Made by a program: the position numbers and the translations under genes
Assembly (NCBI GenBank): GCA_046153875.1
Contig: JBJXFE010000004.1
Coordinates: forward strand, 1-25,078
DNA from: JBJXFE01 sp046153875
Lineage (GTDB): Bacteria > Planctomycetota > Phycisphaerae > Phycisphaerales > UBA1924
Direction: 5' to 3'
Length of the DNA stretch: 25,078 nt
Part shown: positions 13,610-21,716 of the stretch, piece by piece
How the letters are laid out: every line of letters begins with the position of its first letter
How positions within the stretch are numbered: the first letter of the stretch is position 1
The notes under the pieces: generated by a model
The model's database searches: none
Told to the model about the DNA's origin: nothing
What the model saw: the letters and a program-made list of their open reading frames with translations, nothing else

Positions 13610-13772
13610 GATCGGCTCCTCGCGCCGTACGGAAGATGCGGTCGTCGCGGAACGCCGGCGCGGAGGTGACTAGGTGGGGCGCGGATCGTGGGGGACTCGG
13701 CCGATCCGATTCCCGGCGACCGGGGAACCGACGCCCGTCGGGTATGCTCAGCCCGGCGGGAGATCGGCACGA
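13610..13772. promoter_or_regulatory. Divergent intergenic region between fibre operon and sigma factor
   Basis: These 163 bases separate two outward-facing units, so promoters for both should lie here. I see an imperfect inverted repeat TTCCCGG-CGA-CCGGGGAA (13710-13727) that could be an operator or include an ECF-type GGAAC element. A TATGCT (13743-13748) could be a -10 for the sigma gene. None has convincing partner spacing, so these are weak candidates. Confidence 0.35.
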
Positions 13773-14402
13773 ATGCACTCACCCGGCGACGCGACCAGCC
13801 CCACGCTCCTGTCCCGCGTGAGGGATCCCGGCGACACCGCCGCATGGGAGGCGTTCGAGTCGCGTTACCGCACGCTCCTGGTGCGGTTCTGCCAGCGTCA
13901 GGGCCTGCAACACGCCGACGCCGAAGACGTGGCCCAGGCGGTGTTGACCGGTCTGGTCAAGTCCCTGCCGCGGTTCGTCTACGACCCGCAACGGGGGCGA
14001 TTCCGGGACTATCTGTACCGGATCGCGCGCCACACGCTGATCGCGTGGAGGAGGCGGGCGGCGCGTCCCCCCGACGGGCAAGTCCCCCTAGACAGTCGTG
14101 TCGGCGATGCATTGGCAGACGACGAAGACGGTCGACCCGACACGCAGGCCGAGCACGCCTGGCAGGAAGAGTGGGTCGCCCATCATTTCCGCCTCGCGAT
14201 GCAGGTCGTGCGCGAGACGTTCGAGCCGCAAAGCGTGGAGGTGTTCAACCGGAGCGTCCGCGGCGAGCCCCTCGCGTCGGTCGCCGCGACACTGGGGATC
14301 AGCGAAGAGGCGGCGAAGAAGGCCCGACAGCGGATCAAGGCGAGATTGGAGGAGCTCATCGCCCGCCAAGTCGCCGAGGAGGACGAGGCCGGTGACCGCT
14401 AG
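13773..14402 (+). CDS. ECF-family RNA polymerase sigma factor
   Basis: A 209-residue protein. It begins MHSPGDATSPTLLSRVRDPG, the usual opening of planctomycete ECF sigma factors. Region 2 follows (AWEAFESRYRTLLVRFCQRQ, with DAEDVAQAVLTGL and FRDYLYRIARHTLIAWRRR), then region 4 (SVAATLGISEEAAKKARQRI) as the helix-turn-helix. ATG 13773 is preferred over 13674 because it matches the family's start and has GGGAG 10 bases before it. It directs RNA polymerase to its own promoter set. No anti-sigma factor is next to it. Instead its 3' end overlaps a Ser/Thr kinase gene by 11 bases, the known ECF-kinase pairing of planctomycetes. The fibre operon starts 163 bases away on the other strand and is a natural target candidate, not a proven one. 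Confidence 0.88.
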   Translation: MHSPGDATSPTLLSRVRDPGDTAAWEAFESRYRTLLVRFCQRQGLQHADAEDVAQAVLTGLVKSLPRFVYDPQRGRFRDYLYRIARHTLIAWRRRAARPPDGQVPLDSRVGDALADDEDGRPDTQAEHAWQEEWVAHHFRLAMQVVRETFEPQSVEVFNRSVRGEPLASVAATLGISEEAAKKARQRIKARLEELIARQVAEEDEAGDR

Positions 14403-17400
14403 CCCGGACACGCTGCGCGAGTCGAGCGCGATCGGCGATCCGGCCGTGCGGTCCGCCTTCGGGTTCGACCGCGACGAAGCGTGGCTCGACGCCGCCGCGC
14501 GTGCCGACGCCGAGCCCGGCCTGGGACGGATCGGGCCGTACGAACTGGTGAGCGAGGCGGGGCGCGGCAGCCAGGGGCGGGTGTACAAGGCGGTCCAGCC
14601 GGGCACGGGCCGGACGATCGCGATCAAGCGGCTCGGGGCGGGGCGGTTCGCCACGCCGGGGATGCGGGCACGGTTCGACCGCGAGGTTCGGGTGCTCGCG
14701 TCGCTGAGCCACCCCGGCGTGGTCACGGTGCACGGCGCCGACGAGGTGGACGGGCAGCGGTTCCTCCTTATGGAATGGATTGAGGGCACGCCGATCGACG
14801 CGTGGGGGCGCTCGCGCATCGTGCGGGAGCGCCTGGAGGTGTTCGCACGCGTGTGCGATGCGGTGGGGCACGCGCACCAGCGGGGCGTGATCCACCGCGA
14901 CCTCAAGCCGTCCAACGTCCTTGTGGACGCGACCGGACGGCCGCGCGTGCTCGATTTCGGGCTGGCCAAGATCCGCGAGGACGAGGCGCTCGAGGCCGGC
15001 GAAGCGCCCGCCACCCGCACGGCTTCGTTCGTCGGCACGCCGGCGTACGCGGCCCCCGAACAGCTGGCCGGCCAGCCCGACACGCGGACGGACGTGTACG
15101 CGCTGGGGGCGATCCTGTACGGGTTGCTGACGGGCGACACCCCATTCGACCGCGGCGCCGACCTGCCGACCCTGTTCGAGGCGATCCGCAGCGCCCAGCC
15201 GCGCCCGCCGTCGTCGCGCGTCCCCGGCGTCGACGCCGACCTTGATGCGATCACGCTCAAGGCGCTGGCCAAGGAGCCCGAGCGGCGGTACCCGTCGGTC
15301 GAGGCCTTCGCCGAGGATGTGCGCCGGTTCCTCGCCGGCAAGCCCGTGCGGGCCCGCCCGCCCTCGGCCGCGTACCGGCTGCGCAAGTTCGCGGCGCGGA
15401 ACCGGGCGGGCGTCGCGGTGGGCGCGGCCGCGGCGGTCGCGCTGGGCGCGTTCACGGTCTACGCCGTGGCGCAATCGCGCCGCTACGAGCAACTGGCCCG
15501 CGAGGAGCACCACGCCCGCGTCAACGCCCAGACCTCCGAGCAGGAGGCCGTGGCCGGGCGCCAGCGCGCCGACCGCGAGACGGCCCGCGCCGCCTCCGTC
15601 ATGGAGTTCCTGCTCGAGACGCTGGCGATGGCCGACCCGGACGTCGCCCCGGTCCGCGACATGTCGGTCCGCGACATGCTCGACCACGCGGCGGTCGAGG
15701 CCGCGGCGTCGTTCGAGGGCCAGCCCGAGACCGAGGCGCACGTGCGGGCGGTCATGGGCCGGGCCTACGCCGCCGTGGGCGCGCTGCGTGAGGCCGAGGT
15801 CGAACTCGCCCACGCGCTGCGCATCCAGGAATCGCTCGGAAACAAGGACCCCGAGTCGCTCTACGAGATCACCTGGCCGTACGCGTACGTGCTCGTGCAG
15901 CTGACCGAGTCGAGCTGGTGGGACTACTGGAGCCGGCTCGAAGGCCTCCTGGTCGACGCCGTCCGCGAGACCTCGCCGCCGCTCGCCGACGCCATCCGCG
16001 CCGTGCGGGCCGCGCCCGAGGACGACGCGCCCGCCGTCAACGGCCGGATCGAGGCGCTGCTCGGCGCGGCGGCGGCGACGCTCGGCCCGGACGATCCCCG
16101 CTGGCCCTACGTCGGCGATGCCCTCTTCCTCGCCGGCACCGCGACCAGCCACAGACGTGACGCACTGGCCCGTCTGTACTTCACGGCGGCGCTCGACCTG
16201 CAGCGGAAGGTACTCGGCCAGGCCCACAGCCGGACCTTCCAGACCCTCGAGTCGTTGATCGCGTCGCAGATGAGGCTCAAGCAGTTCGACGAAACGGAGG
16301 GACTGATCCGCGGCGCGGTCGGATTGCTCAAGGAGTCGCTCCCCGCGGAGCACTGGTTCATCGCCCTGCTGGAGGGCCGGATCGGCTCCTGCCTGCTCGA
16401 ACAGGGTCGGGCGGCCGACGCCGCTCCTCTGCTGCAGAGCAGTTTCGAGCGCGTGGTCGCGGCCCACGGGTGGACGCACCGGTCGCACCGCGAGACCCTC
16501 GCGCGCCTCGCCCGCGCCCATGATGCGATCGGCGAGCCGGAGCTGGCCCGGCGCGCGCGGCGCGACCTCGCGGGCGCGCTGACCCGGTCCTCGGTGTACG
16601 CCACCGCACCACTGGCCGAGGCGGCGTTCGGGCCGGAGCACGCCGAGTTCTGGAAGGATGTCGCCGCACTTCGAGCCGCCCTGAGCGCCGGGTCGCCCGA
16701 AGCGCCCGCGCTCCTCGACGGGGTCCTCGCAGCGCGCCCCGGGCGGGTCGCCGACGACGACGAGTTCGGCGCGCTGTTCGCCGATCAGCTGTTCCGGCCG
16801 TTGAACGAATACGTCAACCGCGCGGGGTTCAGCGCCGCGACGCTCGCCGCCTTCCGCGAGCTGCACCGGATCGCGCGGGCCAACCCGTTCCTGCACGTGG
16901 ACAAGCGGGCCAACGCGGCGTTCTGGGTCTCCTGGAACCTCGATTCCCTCGGCGAGCACGCCGAGGGCGAGGCCCTGGCGCGCGAGGCCGTGGAGCTGGG
17001 GCGCGAGCGGGGCGCCCGTACGTTCGGGGCCGGCGGGCTCGCGTCGAGCCTCCTGGGGGTCCACCTGCTGCGCCAGCACCGGTACGACGAGGCGGAGAAG
17101 TGGATCCTGGAGGGGTACCACGTCCTGTGGGATGTGCTGGGCACGGACGACGGGAACACGCGGAACGCGTGGAGCCGGGTGGTCGAGCTGTACGTCTCGT
17201 GCGGGCGGGCCGAGGCGATCGAGCCCCACCTGCGGCGCATGCTCGACTCGAAGCCGCCCATGCGGGCCCTGGAGCGGTGGGCCTGGCAGGTGCTCGTGTG
17301 GCCGGACCTGCCGGCGGCGCTGTACGAGATCGCGCTCGAATCCGCGCGCGGCGCCTTCGCGCTCAGCCCGGAGAACCCCTACGTCGTGCACACGCTGGGC

Positions 17401-17652
17401 ATGGCGCTCTACCGGGTGGGCCGTTTCGAGGAGGCGATCGGCTTCATGCGGCGCGCCGATGAGTTGAGAGCCGAACCCGCCAATGCGGAAACCCTCGCGT
17501 TCCAAGCCCTCGCCCTCCACGCGCTGGGCGACGGCGACAGGGCACGGGCCGCCCGGGATTCCATGATCACCCTCATCGAGAACGGGACTGATCGCCCCAC
17601 GGCACGCCGGATGCGCGCCGAGGTGGACCGGGTGTTCCAGCCCAGGCCGTGA
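14392..17652 (+). CDS. Membrane Ser/Thr protein kinase with TPR-containing C-terminal region
   Basis: A 1086-residue protein. GTG 14392 lies inside the end of the sigma gene after GAGGAGGACGAGG, so the two are coupled. The kinase domain spans about 50-310: Gly loop GRGSQGRV (57-64), K79 in AIKR, catalytic loop HRDLKPSN with D170, DFG at 188-190, GTPAYAAPEQL, then RTDVYALGAILYGLLTGDTPF. All key residues are present, so it should be active. A single TM helix lies at about 339-358. The remaining 700 residues, probably outside the membrane, are helical with TPR-like units (AVMGRAYAAVGALREAEVEL; GMALYRVGRFEEAIGFMRRA at the end). It may sense a surface or periplasmic signal and act on the adjacent sigma factor, as proposed for similar pairs. 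Confidence 0.9.
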   Translation: MTASPDTLRESSAIGDPAVRSAFGFDRDEAWLDAAARADAEPGLGRIGPYELVSEAGRGSQGRVYKAVQPGTGRTIAIKRLGAGRFATPGMRARFDREVRVLASLSHPGVVTVHGADEVDGQRFLLMEWIEGTPIDAWGRSRIVRERLEVFARVCDAVGHAHQRGVIHRDLKPSNVLVDATGRPRVLDFGLAKIREDEALEAGEAPATRTASFVGTPAYAAPEQLAGQPDTRTDVYALGAILYGLLTGDTPFDRGADLPTLFEAIRSAQPRPPSSRVPGVDADLDAITLKALAKEPERRYPSVEAFAEDVRRFLAGKPVRARPPSAAYRLRKFAARNRAGVAVGAAAAVALGAFTVYAVAQSRRYEQLAREEHHARVNAQTSEQEAVAGRQRADRETARAASVMEFLLETLAMADPDVAPVRDMSVRDMLDHAAVEAAASFEGQPETEAHVRAVMGRAYAAVGALREAEVELAHALRIQESLGNKDPESLYEITWPYAYVLVQLTESSWWDYWSRLEGLLVDAVRETSPPLADAIRAVRAAPEDDAPAVNGRIEALLGAAAATLGPDDPRWPYVGDALFLAGTATSHRRDALARLYFTAALDLQRKVLGQAHSRTFQTLESLIASQMRLKQFDETEGLIRGAVGLLKESLPAEHWFIALLEGRIGSCLLEQGRAADAAPLLQSSFERVVAAHGWTHRSHRETLARLARAHDAIGEPELARRARRDLAGALTRSSVYATAPLAEAAFGPEHAEFWKDVAALRAALSAGSPEAPALLDGVLAARPGRVADDDEFGALFADQLFRPLNEYVNRAGFSAATLAAFRELHRIARANPFLHVDKRANAAFWVSWNLDSLGEHAEGEALAREAVELGRERGARTFGAGGLASSLLGVHLLRQHRYDEAEKWILEGYHVLWDVLGTDDGNTRNAWSRVVELYVSCGRAEAIEPHLRRMLDSKPPMRALERWAWQVLVWPDLPAALYEIALESARGAFALSPENPYVVHTLGMALYRVGRFEEAIGFMRRADELRAEPANAETLAFQALALHALGDGDRARAARDSMITLIENGTDRPTARRMRAEVDRVFQPRP

Positions 17653-17688
17653 GCGCCTCGGGGGGGGGGGATCGCGCGTCTCACCTTA
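17653..17688. terminator. Convergent intergenic hairpin with G11 run
   Basis: The 36 bases between two converging genes hold 11 consecutive G (17660-17670). They are flanked by GTGAG (17649-17653) and CTCAC (17680-17684), able to pair. A CTTATC follows on the plus strand. It may act as a weak bidirectional terminator. The homopolymer is prone to length errors. Confidence 0.35.
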
Positions 17689-18960
17689 TCACGGGCAACC
17701 CTGGACAAACCTCCCCTGGAAGCAGCCGAAGTCGGCGATGGAGAGGCCGCCGCTGATGTTGCAGTCGGCGTAGGGATCGCCCAGAACGTACTTGGACTGG
17801 AAGCACCCGAAATCGGCCACCGTCAGCTCCGCGTCGGCGTTGCAGTCCGGAAAGCACGACGGGCCTAGATGCGCAATCCAACCCTCCGGGAACCCCGTCG
17901 GGTTGGTTCCGTAGCCGGCCACCACCGTCCCGTCGGCCGAGATCCCGCCGTGGTGCCCGTTCAGAAGCCAGTCGCCGACGGCCGTGGCGCCGAGACTGAT
18001 CAGCCGCTCCCTGAGGTTCTGCATCCCTCCCGCGGGGGTCCAGATCGAGTACTCCTCACCCTGGGTCGTATGCCCCGCACACAGAATCGTGTTCCCGTCC
18101 GCGCTGACGCCGATCGCCATGCTCCGGAACTGACCGCCCGGAAGGTCCCCCAGCCCGATCATCCCGCCCGCATCAGTCCACCGGAACGCCTCGAGGCCCG
18201 CCCCGGACTGGCTGAATCCGACGACCACCGATCCGTCGGGCGTCATGGCGGTCGCGAAGCTCTGGAACGTTCCCCCCGGCAGGTCTCCCAGTCCGACCAT
18301 GCCGCCCGCCGCGGTCCACCGAAACGCCTCTTCCCCAAGGGCCGAAGACGAACGTCCGCAGATGATCGAGCCGTCCGCCGAGGCGGCAAAAGCGCCGGAG
18401 TCGAACGCGCCCCCGGGCAGATCGCCCAGGCCGACCATGCCGGTCGTCTGCGTCCAACGGAACGCCTCCTGCCCGCCGGCCGACTCCGAGCGACCGACGA
18501 CGGTTGACACGTCGAGGGAAACACCGTTTGCCCGGCTCGACACCGCGCCTCCGGGGAGGTCGCCCAGGCTCACCATCCCCGACGCCTGCGTCCAGCGGAA
18601 CGCCAGACCGCCCGACAGGCCGCTCGCTTCCCCGACGACCATGGCTCCATCAACCGAGACACCCAGGCCGACACTATTAAACACGCCACCAGGCAGGTCG
18701 CCCAAGCCGACAAGCCCCGTCGAAGTTGCCCACCGGATCGCCTCCCGACCCGCGCTGGAAACACTCGACCCCACCAGCACGAGACCGTCGGCGGAGAGCG
18801 CGAGGCCCACGCTGTCCTGGGTTCCGCCGGGCAGGTCGCCGACTCCTTGGAAGCTCGGTGCCTGCACGCACGCCGCGCACGCCGCGCACGAGCAGAGTGC
18901 GGCAAGTCCGACGCCCGGCCCCATCGGGATCACCGACCGTCGTCTCTGCGTCCGCGTCAT
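17689..18960 (-). CDS. Secreted HAF-repeat protein with GC-type dockerin end
   Basis: A 423-residue protein. ATG 18960 overlaps the GntR gene's TGA as ATGA. The N-terminal export signal has an odd Cys-rich core (CSCAACAACVQ), which might be a lipoprotein site, though no standard lipobox is seen. It contains six repeats of about 44 residues, each starting (G/S)LGDLPGG and carrying a D-G-(S/A)-x-(V/I)-x-(V/C)-G unit and EAFRWT. These match the extracellular HAF repeat family, probably a beta-propeller. Residues 369-423 hold two dockerin-like EF-hand repeats (DCNADAELTVADFGCFQ and DCNISGGLSIADFGCFQ) ending in GCP. The protein is probably exposed at the cell surface. Being co-translated with a regulator is unusual. 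Confidence 0.85.
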   Translation of the reverse strand: MTRTQRRRSVIPMGPGVGLAALCSCAACAACVQAPSFQGVGDLPGGTQDSVGLALSADGLVLVGSSVSSAGREAIRWATSTGLVGLGDLPGGVFNSVGLGVSVDGAMVVGEASGLSGGLAFRWTQASGMVSLGDLPGGAVSSRANGVSLDVSTVVGRSESAGGQEAFRWTQTTGMVGLGDLPGGAFDSGAFAASADGSIICGRSSSALGEEAFRWTAAGGMVGLGDLPGGTFQSFATAMTPDGSVVVGFSQSGAGLEAFRWTDAGGMIGLGDLPGGQFRSMAIGVSADGNTILCAGHTTQGEEYSIWTPAGGMQNLRERLISLGATAVGDWLLNGHHGGISADGTVVAGYGTNPTGFPEGWIAHLGPSCFPDCNADAELTVADFGCFQSKYVLGDPYADCNISGGLSIADFGCFQGRFVQGCP

Positions 18961-19622
18961 GGCGCACCTCCCTTGGGTCGCCGGTTCAGCCAGCGGACGA
19001 CGGGCTCTATCCCGCGCAGCCAGTGGCCGACCAGCATCCGCTCCGCGAGTTGCAGTTTCCCCGCCCCCCCTTCCCGAAGCGATCTCGCGATCGCGCGGTG
19101 CTCCGCGTGCGAGACGAGAACGTCCCCCGCCTCCCGCCAGTAGGCGAGGTCGTAGCGACGCACGGCGTTGCGCAGGTCCTCGATCATGCCGAGCAGCCGT
19201 CGATTGGGGCATCGGGCCACGAGCAGGGCGTGCCAGTCTCGATCGAGGTCGAACAGGCGCCGCGCGCGCCGGGGTGAGCGCCGGATCCGGTCGTTGAGGC
19301 GGGTCAGGGCGTTGAGGTCTTCGGGCGGCGGCACGCCGGCCAGCCGCAAGGCCAGTCCGTCGAGCGTCGCGAGGATCGTGTAGGCGTCCTCGGCGTCGCG
19401 GGCTTCCAACGGGCGGACGGCGAACCCGCGTCCGACCGCCGACTCGAGCAGGCCGCGGCCCTCGAGCGCGAACAGAGCCTCCCGGAGGGGGCTGCGGCTG
19501 ACCCCGAACTCCTGCGCCAGCGCGGGCTCGCTGATCGGCGTGCACGGCGCGAGGCGGCCGTGGAGGATCCGTTCCCGCAGGGTCGTCAGGAGTTCGTTCC
19601 GGAGGGGCCGTCGTTCGATCAT
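18957..19622 (-). CDS. GntR-family transcriptional regulator, FCD (FadR) subfamily
   Basis: A 221-residue protein. The N-terminal winged helix spans about 1-70 (LRNELLTTLRERILHGRLAP, ISEPALAQEFGVSRSPLREA, LEGRGLLES). An all-helical FCD ligand domain follows, with the expected metal-site pattern D-x-x-W-H (DRDWH), N-R-R-L-L-G-M-I and SHAEH. FCD regulators bind carboxylate-type metabolites and usually repress nearby genes. I prefer ATG 19622 (MIERRPLRNELL) over 19697, because the longer form would place the palindromic operator inside the coding sequence. It overlaps the HAF-protein gene as ATGA. It is divergent from the intradiol-dioxygenase-like gene, 117 bases away, which is a plausible target. 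Confidence 0.85.
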   Translation of the reverse strand: MIERRPLRNELLTTLRERILHGRLAPCTPISEPALAQEFGVSRSPLREALFALEGRGLLESAVGRGFAVRPLEARDAEDAYTILATLDGLALRLAGVPPPEDLNALTRLNDRIRRSPRRARRLFDLDRDWHALLVARCPNRRLLGMIEDLRNAVRRYDLAYWREAGDVLVSHAEHRAIARSLREGGAGKLQLAERMLVGHWLRGIEPVVRWLNRRPKGGAP

Positions 19623-19641
19623 GGGCGTGCATCCTGGAATT

Positions 19642-19659
19642 CTGTCGACAGTATACAAT
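19642..19659. promoter_or_regulatory. Candidate GntR operator and promoter core
   Basis: In an AT-rich island between divergent genes, a perfect 10-bp palindrome CTGTCGACAG (19642-19651) shares a base with the palindrome GTATAC (19651-19656), continuing as TATACAAT (19652-19659). On the minus strand this reads ATTGTATACTGTCGACAG. FCD-type GntR regulators often bind TTGTATACAA-like sites, so autoregulation is plausible. TATACAAT may also serve as a -10 for the plus-strand gene. Confidence 0.5.
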
Positions 19660-19688
19660 AGGCTTGGAACCGGGATGCGGCCCCGTCC

Positions 19689-19834
19689 GTCCGACACGAG
19701 GCCGGGGGGTTCGCGGGCCGGCCCATCAAGGAGAACGGCATGGCGCTCTCACGACGTGGCTTCCTGGCGCCGGCGCTCGGCGCGTGCACCGCGGCCGGCA
19801 TTCTCGGCGCCGGGTCGTTGAGCCGCGCGTCGGG
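19689..19834. repeat. 146-bp leader duplication, copy 1
   Basis: Bases 19689-19834 align without a gap to 20604-20749 at an offset of exactly 915. The unit covers the untranslated leader, the AAGGAG ribosome site, the ATG and the whole Tat signal sequence. Downstream the two proteins are unrelated. Confidence 0.85.
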
Positions 19835-20582
19835 ATCGGACGGCGAGCCCGGCCTGCCGCCTCACGCCGCGGACCACGCCGCGTGTTCCGGTCCGGCGGA
19901 GGCCCGTTCGATGGGCAGAACGCGTCCCGCGCGGGACCAGGAGAGCGACGCCTCGCGGTCGACGGAGCCGGCCGCGGTCGAGACGCTCATCGACCGCGCC
20001 GAGCCTGCGCTCAGCACGAACGGCTCGGACGTCAGCGCCATTCTGAGCGATCCGGGCTATCTCCCGGTGCACGGCTGGCCCCGGTTTCGCGATCTCATCA
20101 AGGCCCACGCCAAGGGTTCGCGCATCACGATCGTGACACCGCAGGAACCCGGGACGCGCCTGCGGGTGCGGATGCGCCTGGTCGACGCGGATGGATCGGC
20201 GGCCGTTGGCGCATCGGTCTATTTCTATCACACCGACGCCCGCGGCGACTACGGCCCGAACGACGCGCGTGTTCCGCTTACCGGGAGCGACAACAACTAC
20301 GCCCGCCTGTTCGGTTATGCGGTGACGGATTCCGACGGGACGATCGAGATCCAGACCATCCGTCCCGGCGGCTACCCGGACTTCAGCGCCCCCGAACATA
20401 TTCACCTCAGGATCTGGTGCCGGGACAAGCGCTCCTTCGGAGGCGAAGTGTGGTTCGACGATGATCCGCGCGTGGACGGTAAGGCGCGCGAGGAGGCGGC
20501 TCGTGGCCGGATCGCCATCTGTCCCGTGACGATCGACGCCCAGGGTCATGCTTCGATCGATGCCAGGATCAAGCTCGATTGA
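19740..20582 (+). CDS. Tat-exported intradiol ring-cleavage dioxygenase-like protein
   Basis: A 280-residue protein. AAGGAG lies seven bases before ATG 19740. It starts with a twin-arginine signal (SRRGFLAP, then a hydrophobic stretch to about residue 32), followed by a low-complexity linker to about 75. The C-terminal half has the intradiol beta-sandwich signature: GASVYFYHTDARGDYGPN, DGTIEIQTIRPGGYPDF and APEHIHLRIW. The Tyr in DARGDYGP, the Tyr in PGGY and both His in EHIH are placed like the two Tyr and two His that bind Fe(III) in catechol 1,2- and protocatechuate 3,4-dioxygenases. Exported single-domain members are known in many bacteria, and their aromatic substrates are usually unknown. 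The adjacent FCD-type GntR regulator fits control by an aromatic acid. Confidence 0.85.
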   Translation: MALSRRGFLAPALGACTAAGILGAGSLSRASGSDGEPGLPPHAADHAACSGPAEARSMGRTRPARDQESDASRSTEPAAVETLIDRAEPALSTNGSDVSAILSDPGYLPVHGWPRFRDLIKAHAKGSRITIVTPQEPGTRLRVRMRLVDADGSAAVGASVYFYHTDARGDYGPNDARVPLTGSDNNYARLFGYAVTDSDGTIEIQTIRPGGYPDFSAPEHIHLRIWCRDKRSFGGEVWFDDDPRVDGKAREEAARGRIAICPVTIDAQGHASIDARIKLD

Positions 20583-20603
20583 CGTGAGGCGCGGGGCCGG
20601 TCG

Positions 20604-20749
20604 GTCCGACACGCGGCCGGAGCTTCGCGGGCCCGGCCCATCAAGGAGAACGGCATGGAGCTCTCGAGACGTGGTTTCCTGACGGCGGCCCCCGGCGCGT
20701 GCGCGGCGGCGGGCATTCTCGGCGCCGGCTCGTTGAGCCGCGCGTCGGG
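20604..20749. repeat. 146-bp leader duplication, copy 2
   Basis: Second copy of the leader, ribosome site and Tat signal found at 19689-19834, offset 915, with scattered substitutions and no indels. Confidence 0.85.
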
Positions 20750-21476
20750 CCGAGCGTCGGGTTCGGCCGGCGATCCCGGCGCGGCCGCACTGGCGGCGTT
20801 CCCCCGTCAGGACATCGACGCGGTCCGTGAGACCGTCGGCGCTTCCCACCGCAACTTCGAGCGCGTCAAGGAACTCGTCTCCGCCCGCCCCGCGCTGGCC
20901 AAGGCCACCTACGACTGGGGCTTCGGCGACTGGGAGAGCGCGCTCGGCGCCGCCGCGCACACCGGCCGCCGCCAGATCGCCGAGTTCCTTCTCGAGCACG
21001 GCGCCCGCCCCGACATCTTCGTCTTCGCGATGCTCGGCGACCTGAATGCCGTCAAGGCCATGATCGAGGCCCGCCCGGGAGTCCAGCGGATCCCGGGACC
21101 GCACGGCATCCCCCTGCTCAGGCACGCCCAGGCGGGCGGCGAACAAGCCAACGCGGTCGTCGAATACCTCCAGGCACTGGGCGACGCGGGGATCGAGCAG
21201 GAATCGCTCCCGCTGGCCGACGACCAGCGTGCCGCGTACCTCGGGACGTTCGAACTCGAAGGCGGCGGAGGCGTGCGCTTCGAGATCAAGGACCGGAACG
21301 GCCAGCTCGTCCTCGACCAGGGAGGCTCGTTCCGCAACCTGTTCCACCAGGGCAACCACGAGTTCCACCCCACCGGCGCCAAGGCAGTACGCATCAGATT
21401 CGGGCTCGACGCCGGGCAGGCGTCCCGCGTCACGATCGCGGACGGACCCGCCGTGCTCGCCGCGTCGCGCATCTGA
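20655..21476 (+). CDS. Tat-exported ankyrin-repeat-like protein
   Basis: A 273-residue protein. ATG 20655 has the same AAGGAG spacing as the preceding gene. The Tat signal (SRRGFLTA) is nearly identical to that gene's. Residues about 55-165 form ankyrin-like helix pairs (VKELVSARPALAKATYDWGF, ALGAAAHTGRRQIAEFLLEH, AMLGDLNAVKAMIEARPGVQ). Residues about 195-273 are a beta-rich domain starting YLGTFELEGGGGVRFEI and containing GQLVLDQGGSFRNLF. This domain is similar in style to the small lipocalin-like ends seen after beta-lactamase-fold enzymes. It is probably periplasmic. It may act with the dioxygenase-like neighbour, since both share leader and export route, but no catalytic motif is seen. 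Confidence 0.8.
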   Translation: MELSRRGFLTAAPGACAAAGILGAGSLSRASGRASGSAGDPGAAALAAFPRQDIDAVRETVGASHRNFERVKELVSARPALAKATYDWGFGDWESALGAAAHTGRRQIAEFLLEHGARPDIFVFAMLGDLNAVKAMIEARPGVQRIPGPHGIPLLRHAQAGGEQANAVVEYLQALGDAGIEQESLPLADDQRAAYLGTFELEGGGGVRFEIKDRNGQLVLDQGGSFRNLFHQGNHEFHPTGAKAVRIRFGLDAGQASRVTIADGPAVLAASRI

Positions 21477-21716
21477 TCGAGGGCCCGACGCCCGAATCCC
21501 CAGGGACAGACCCCCGTCCGCGCACGTGGACAGCCCCGCCGAGCGCCGGCGCGTGGGGTCGATCCTCGAGCGCCTGGCGACGGGCGAGCGCACACGCCCT
21601 TGGCTGGTGGGCGCGGCCGGGATGTGCCTGCTCATCGGGGTGCTGCCGCGGACGATCCGGCGCTGCTCGCCGTCCCTTAGAGTCCCTTGATCCCTTGGTC
21701 CCTCGATCCCTTCCCC
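21477..21716. other. Intergenic region between converging genes
   Basis: These 240 bases hold a short plus-strand frame from GTG at about 21526 to 21690 (about 54 codons, with WLVGAAGMCLLIGVLP as a possible membrane segment). It lacks a ribosome site and support. The 3' part contains a tandem 8-bp repeat. No hairpin terminator is evident. Confidence 0.4.
21683..21714. repeat. Tandem 8-bp repeat TCCCTTGA-type
   Basis: Four tandem octamers, TCCCTTGA, TCCCTTGG, TCCCTCGA and TCCCTTCC, are preceded by a related TCCCTTAGAG at 21673. They end three bases before the stop of the dockerin protein gene. The units differ at one to three positions, so it is an imperfect minisatellite. Confidence 0.7.

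Noticed and set aside
14356..17520. A 1054-codon minus-strand frame opposite the kinase
   Set aside because: Antisense shadow of the kinase gene, whose catalytic motifs are complete. The shadow has no domain features.
21526..21690. Short plus-strand frame with a possible membrane segment
   Set aside because: No ribosome site, GTG start only, overlaps the octamer repeat, and no recognisable family.
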